Assembly: GCA_009787915.1 (NCBI GenBank)
Contig: WQSK01000037.1
Span: 2,389-9,561, forward strand
Length of the DNA stretch: 7,173 bases
DNA from: Bacillota bacterium
GTDB lineage: Bacteria > Bacillota > Clostridia > Christensenellales > UBA1242
Direction of reading: 5' to 3'
Part shown: positions 5,197 to 7,173 of the stretch, in pieces
Layout of the letters: every line of letters begins with the position of its first letter
How positions within the stretch are numbered: the stretch's first letter is position 1
Made by a program: the position numbers and the translations under genes
The notes under the pieces: generated by a model
Database searches by the model: none
Told to the model about the DNA's origin: nothing
Seen by the model: the letters and a program-made list of their open reading frames with translations, nothing else

Positions 5197-5844
5197 ATGA
5201 AAAACTTTAACGCAAAAGAAACCTTTGGGGAATGCCTCGCAATTGCCCAGACAATAAAGCACCCAGTCTTGAAAACGGTTTGCTTAGAAATATTAAACCG
5301 ATACGAAAAAGATTTATCGCAAAAACCTGCTACAAGTGACAATCACCACTCTTTCAAAGGCGGGCTCTTGTACCACACGCATTGCGTGGCAAAAGGCTCT
5401 CTGACCATTTGTGACCTGTTCCCGCAACTGGCGATTGACCGTGACCTTGTGGTTTTTGGCGCACTCCTTCATGATATCGGCAAAGTCTACGATTACGAGT
5501 TCAAGCAAAGCGCACAAAGAGTTGGCAATAATTCCGTAATGCTTGGGCACTCGTACAGAGGTACTTTTATTGTTGAAACCGAATTAAACAAGCACAAACT
5601 CGACGACGACTTTAAACACCAAGTCTTACACGTAATCGCCTGCCACATGAAAGAGTTTGCCAACCACGGCGGGGCATTGGTCCTGCCAAAAATGAAAGAA
5701 GTCATGATAATAAATTTTGCTGACCATATGTCCTCGTACTTTGAGCCCGCAATAGATGTTTTGCCAAAAAAACAAAAAGGCGGGACCTATCAAACATCTA
5801 AAACTCCGCACGATTTCTATAAATCATTAAATCCGCATTGCTAG
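5197..5844 (+). CDS. HD-domain phosphohydrolase related to the YhaM catalytic domain
   Basis: The 215-residue protein shows the HD metal-binding pattern: HHSFKGGLLYHT (residues 50-61, H60), ALLHDIGK (89-96, with H92-D93), LGHSYRG (116-122, H118), a later helix with H145 and H150, and D176 in NFADHM. The spacing closely resembles the HD half of the 3'-to-5' exoribonuclease YhaM, but YhaM (about 314 aa) has an N-terminal OB nucleic-acid-binding domain that is absent here. It probably cuts phosphoester bonds in nucleotides or RNA in the cytoplasm; the substrate is uncertain. It ends with TAG at 5842 and has its own leaderless promoter shared back-to-front with the 115-aa gene. Confidence 0.85.
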   Translation: MKNFNAKETFGECLAIAQTIKHPVLKTVCLEILNRYEKDLSQKPATSDNHHSFKGGLLYHTHCVAKGSLTICDLFPQLAIDRDLVVFGALLHDIGKVYDYEFKQSAQRVGNNSVMLGHSYRGTFIVETELNKHKLDDDFKHQVLHVIACHMKEFANHGGALVLPKMKEVMIINFADHMSSYFEPAIDVLPKKQKGGTYQTSKTPHDFYKSLNPHC

Positions 5845-5853
5845 GAATTTCGT

Positions 5854-5883
5854 TTGACATGTGGGTTAAAAGTTTATTATAGT
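5854..5883 (+). promoter_or_regulatory. Promoter of the 57-aa gene, leaderless arrangement
   Basis: TTGACA (5854-5859), 18 bp, TATAGT (5878-5883), then seven bases to ATG 5891. Alternatively TTATAG (5877-5882) gives a 17-bp spacer. It starts ten bases after the HD gene ends; no terminator is seen between. Confidence 0.82.
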
Positions 5884-5890
5884 ATCAATT

Positions 5891-6064
5891 ATGGACAAGA
5901 AAATTGAAAATAACGGCATGTCAAGCGATGGTAGCATAAGCGAAGAATTGATTGATGCTTTGATAGCGCACGCGGACGGCAAGATTACCGATGAAGCATT
6001 GGGCGCCGCCATGGAAAAAGATTGGAAAGAACGCCAAGAAAGAGAACCTGCCGAGATAGTATGA
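5891..6064 (+). CDS. Small acidic protein of unknown function, 57 aa
   Basis: This short gene starts at ATG 5891, seven bases after a strong -10 box, and ends with TGA (6062-6064). Its sequence is hydrophilic and charged: MDKKIENNGMSSDG, then a likely amphipathic helix SEELIDALIAHADGKITDEA and a very charged tail (MEKDWKERQEREPAEIV). It has no Cys, signal peptide or membrane segment. I do not recognise it. The overlap ATGA with the next gene (6061-6064) and the well-placed promoter are the main reasons for calling it real. The pair could encode interacting partners, but no toxin or antitoxin motif is recognisable. Confidence 0.7.
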   Translation: MDKKIENNGMSSDGSISEELIDALIAHADGKITDEALGAAMEKDWKERQEREPAEIV

Positions 6065-6357
6065 AAACATTAAATCTAAACGAAGAAACCTTGCAGGGGA
6101 TTCTTGATGGAAGTTACAAGGATTGTTCTCTGTTCGATTTTTTGATGACACTTGAAAGCACAATTAATGCGCAATGGCTTAACCCCGATTTTGTGAAAAA
6201 CAAAATCACACAACAACACTTGGGAAACTTAATCCGAATTTTGCAAAAACATAATGGCGATAAAACATTGTGTGATAGAGGGCATCTGCTCCATGAAATT
6301 GACAGCCTTCTTGAATATTCAAAAAAGATTAAAGACGAACCAATGATAGATGATTAA
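6061..6357 (+). CDS. Protein of unknown function, 98 aa, coupled to the 57-aa gene
   Basis: ATG 6061 overlaps the stop of the 57-aa gene as ATGA, a classic translational-coupling arrangement; the longer frame from 6022 would lie within that gene. The protein is hydrophilic and probably mainly helical: MKTLNLNEETLQGILDG, SLFDFLMTLESTINAQWL, QHLGNLIRILQKHNG and LLHEIDSLLEYSKKIK. I do not recognise the family. No clear Shine-Dalgarno precedes it. It ends with TAA at 6355-6357, directly abutting the stop of the opposing asparaginase-like gene. Confidence 0.72.
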   Translation: MKTLNLNEETLQGILDGSYKDCSLFDFLMTLESTINAQWLNPDFVKNKITQQHLGNLIRILQKHNGDKTLCDRGHLLHEIDSLLEYSKKIKDEPMIDD

Positions 6358-6882
6358 TTATTTTGTGCGGAATTTTGCCGAGTTGTAATCTTTACTGATT
6401 CCAGTGCTGTCAGATATATCAAAAAGTTTTGAATTCATCGCAATATAAACACCTGGTTTGACGTGTTCAATTACTCCAATAGCAAAACCCAAATTAAACG
6501 GCGCATCTGTGGGGTAGAAAATCAAAGGATAAAACGAACCTAGAAGAATAATTTTTTTCTGGGGGGGGGGTGAACATTTTGCTATTTTGTTTTTAAGATA
6601 CTGGGCGGTTTCAACAAGGGTTGCCGTTCCATGTGTAATTATAATGTTGTTGCTTTTGCTTTTAAGAATGTTTTGAAAAACACTCTCGCGAATATCATCG
6701 TTCATATCTCGGCTGTCGACCAAGGATATAACTTCTTCTTGGATGTCAATATCTGGGCGAATGTAATTTTCAATATATTTTTTGACACTGCTTTCTTTCA
6801 AAACCGAAGTGCTATAAGTGCGTATATCGTACTCGCTGTCTATGGTTCCGCCTGTCACAAGTAACTGAATATCTTTTACCAT
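6358..6882 (-). CDS. Single-domain asparaginase-like protein with a C10 coding tract
   Basis: The 174-residue protein resembles only the N-terminal domain of type I/II L-asparaginase (full enzymes about 320-350 aa). Landmarks are LLVTGGTIDSEYD (7-19) with the nucleophile-type T13, VDSRDMNDD (55-63), ITHGTATLVETAQYL (82-96) and DAPFNLGFAIG (126-136), ending near GVYIAMNSKLFD. The family motif HGTDT is HGTAT here, so the catalytic Asp (E. coli D90) is Ala87. It may not be an active asparaginase. A run of ten C encodes P105-P107 and the first base of Q108, next to seven A. The start at 6882 sits five bases after a -10 box. Its stop abuts the opposing gene. Confidence 0.82.
   Translation of the reverse strand: MVKDIQLLVTGGTIDSEYDIRTYSTSVLKESSVKKYIENYIRPDIDIQEEVISLVDSRDMNDDIRESVFQNILKSKSNNIIITHGTATLVETAQYLKNKIAKCSPPPQKKIILLGSFYPLIFYPTDAPFNLGFAIGVIEHVKPGVYIAMNSKLFDISDSTGISKDYNSAKFRTK
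6561..6570 (-). repeat. Homopolymer of ten C in the asparaginase-like coding strand
   Basis: Ten G on plus (C10 in the gene) are followed in the coding strand by AG and seven A (plus T7, 6552-6558). Loss of one C would bring a TAG after residue 113; gain of one would end at TAA after residue 129. Either change would cut off the rest of the domain. Confidence 0.95.
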
Positions 6883-6887
6883 GACAT

Positions 6888-6916
6888 AGAATAAACAAGA
6901 ATTTCGTACTTGTCAA
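6888..6916 (-). promoter_or_regulatory. Promoter of the asparaginase-like gene, leaderless arrangement
   Basis: On the minus strand: TTGACA (6916-6911), 17 bp, TATTCT (6893-6888), then five bases to ATG 6882. The -35 box overlaps that of the tRNA promoter on the other strand. Confidence 0.78.
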
Positions 6917-6938
6917 ACGCGGAAACATATGCGATAAT
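6910..6938 (+). promoter_or_regulatory. Promoter of tRNA-Val
   Basis: TTGTCA (6910-6915), 17 bp, GATAAT (6933-6938). Transcription would begin near 6945, about five bases before the mature tRNA 5' end at 6950. The -35 shares TTGTCAA with the opposite asparaginase promoter. Confidence 0.7.
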
Positions 6939-6949
6939 AAAAACACATT

Positions 6950-7025
6950 GGTCAGTTAGCTCATTTGGTAGAGCTTTCGCTTGACGTGCGAAGGGTGACA
7001 GGTTCGAGTCCTGTACTGACCACCA
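6950..7025 (+). tRNA. tRNA-Val (anticodon GAC)
   Basis: The 76 bases fold as a full cloverleaf. The acceptor GGTCAGT pairs with ACTGACC (7015-7021), followed by discriminator A and an encoded CCA (7023-7025). The D stem is GCTC/GAGC. The anticodon stem TTCGC/GCGAA has loop TTGACGT, giving anticodon GAC at 6983-6985 (reads GUC and GUU valine codons). The T stem is ACAGG/CCTGT with loop TTCGAGT. No T-run terminator is seen after it before the next promoter. Confidence 0.96.
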
Positions 7026-7053
7026 ACATCGTTCATATTCGAGCCATAAAACC

Positions 7054-7082
7054 TTGCTTTGCAAAAAAAGATATGCTACAAT
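7054..7082 (+). promoter_or_regulatory. Promoter of the 3'-end partial gene, leaderless arrangement
   Basis: TTGCTT (7054-7059), 17 bp, TACAAT (7077-7082), then six bases to ATG 7089. The -10 with its preceding TATGC closely resembles the rplI -10. Confidence 0.7.
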
Positions 7083-7088
7083 TTTGGT

Positions 7089-7173
7089 ATGATTGTTTCA
7101 AGTAATCAAAAACTCCGCAAGCCAGCATTGAAGGGTAATCCTTTAGTCGAAGGAGGCGAGGAAAGAGTGGCTC
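7089..7173 (+). CDS. Unrecognised protein, N-terminal 28 residues (3' partial)
   Basis: ATG 7089 opens a frame that stays open to the window end. The visible start is MIVSSNQKLRKPALKGNPL followed by VEGGEERVA. It is basic at first, without a hydrophobic signal peptide. A -10 box six bases upstream supports the start, in line with other genes here. Too little is present to name a family. Confidence 0.6.
   Translation, partial: MIVSSNQKLRKPALKGNPLVEGGEERVA

Noticed and set aside
5891..6357. Possible toxin-antitoxin pair
   Set aside because: Size and overlap fit, but neither protein shows a known toxin fold or DNA-binding motif, so the name is not supported.
6876..7064. Minus-strand frame of 62 codons across the tRNA (contains VQDSNLSPFARQAKALPNEL)
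   Set aside because: It is the antisense of tRNA-Val and its promoter; this peptide type is a familiar false call over tRNA genes.

Overview
This window looks like part of a compact bacterial chromosome of moderate to low GC content. The tandem DUF1540-type cysteine domains, the YhaM-like HD protein and the SigA-type promoters (TTGACA, 17 bp, TATAAT-like) suggest a Bacillota/Clostridia-like lineage. That is a tentative inference from gene families, not a taxonomic assignment. The standard genetic code fits every gene.

Layout. Positions 1-183 hold the end of a collagen-like surface protein with a C-terminal membrane anchor, then a bidirectional terminator (about 201-231). A cysteine-rich protein with two DUF1540-like units follows on the minus strand (250-564). 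A divergent control region with a perfect 13-bp inverted repeat (585-649) separates it from a plus-strand operon: ribosomal protein L9 (rplI), a GlmU-like acetyltransferase with an eroded nucleotidyltransferase half, and a ribokinase (691-2973). A protein of unknown function (3037-3672) follows. It meets, end to end, a minus-strand unit of EF-P (efp) and a PaaI-like hotdog thioesterase (4767 down to 3673). Next come an unknown 115-aa protein (minus) and an HD-domain phosphohydrolase (plus), which diverge from overlapping promoters. Two small overlapping unknown genes (5891-6357) meet, again with no gap, a one-domain asparaginase-like protein (minus, 6358-6882) that carries a run of ten C in its coding strand. 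The window ends with tRNA-Val(GAC) and the start of an unrecognised gene.

The main regulatory observation is that nearly every gene directly behind a promoter appears to be leaderless. The -10 box ends only 5-7 bases before the start codon in rplI, efp, the 115-aa gene, the HD gene, the 57-aa gene, the asparaginase-like gene and the final partial gene, and probably in the DUF1540 gene. By contrast, two genes inside operons (glmU-like and thioesterase) have good Shine-Dalgarno sequences. The pattern also corrects several start codons relative to the longest open frames. Other points of interest are an EF-P with arginine in place of the usual lysine at the loop tip, a possible homopolymer phase switch, two pairs of divergent promoters that overlap or share a -35 box, and two convergent gene pairs with no bases between their stop codons.

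Functionally the window mixes translation (L9, EF-P, tRNA-Val), sugar metabolism (ribokinase, GlmU-like), small hydrolases, and unknowns. No insertion sequence, CRISPR array or prophage gene is visible.
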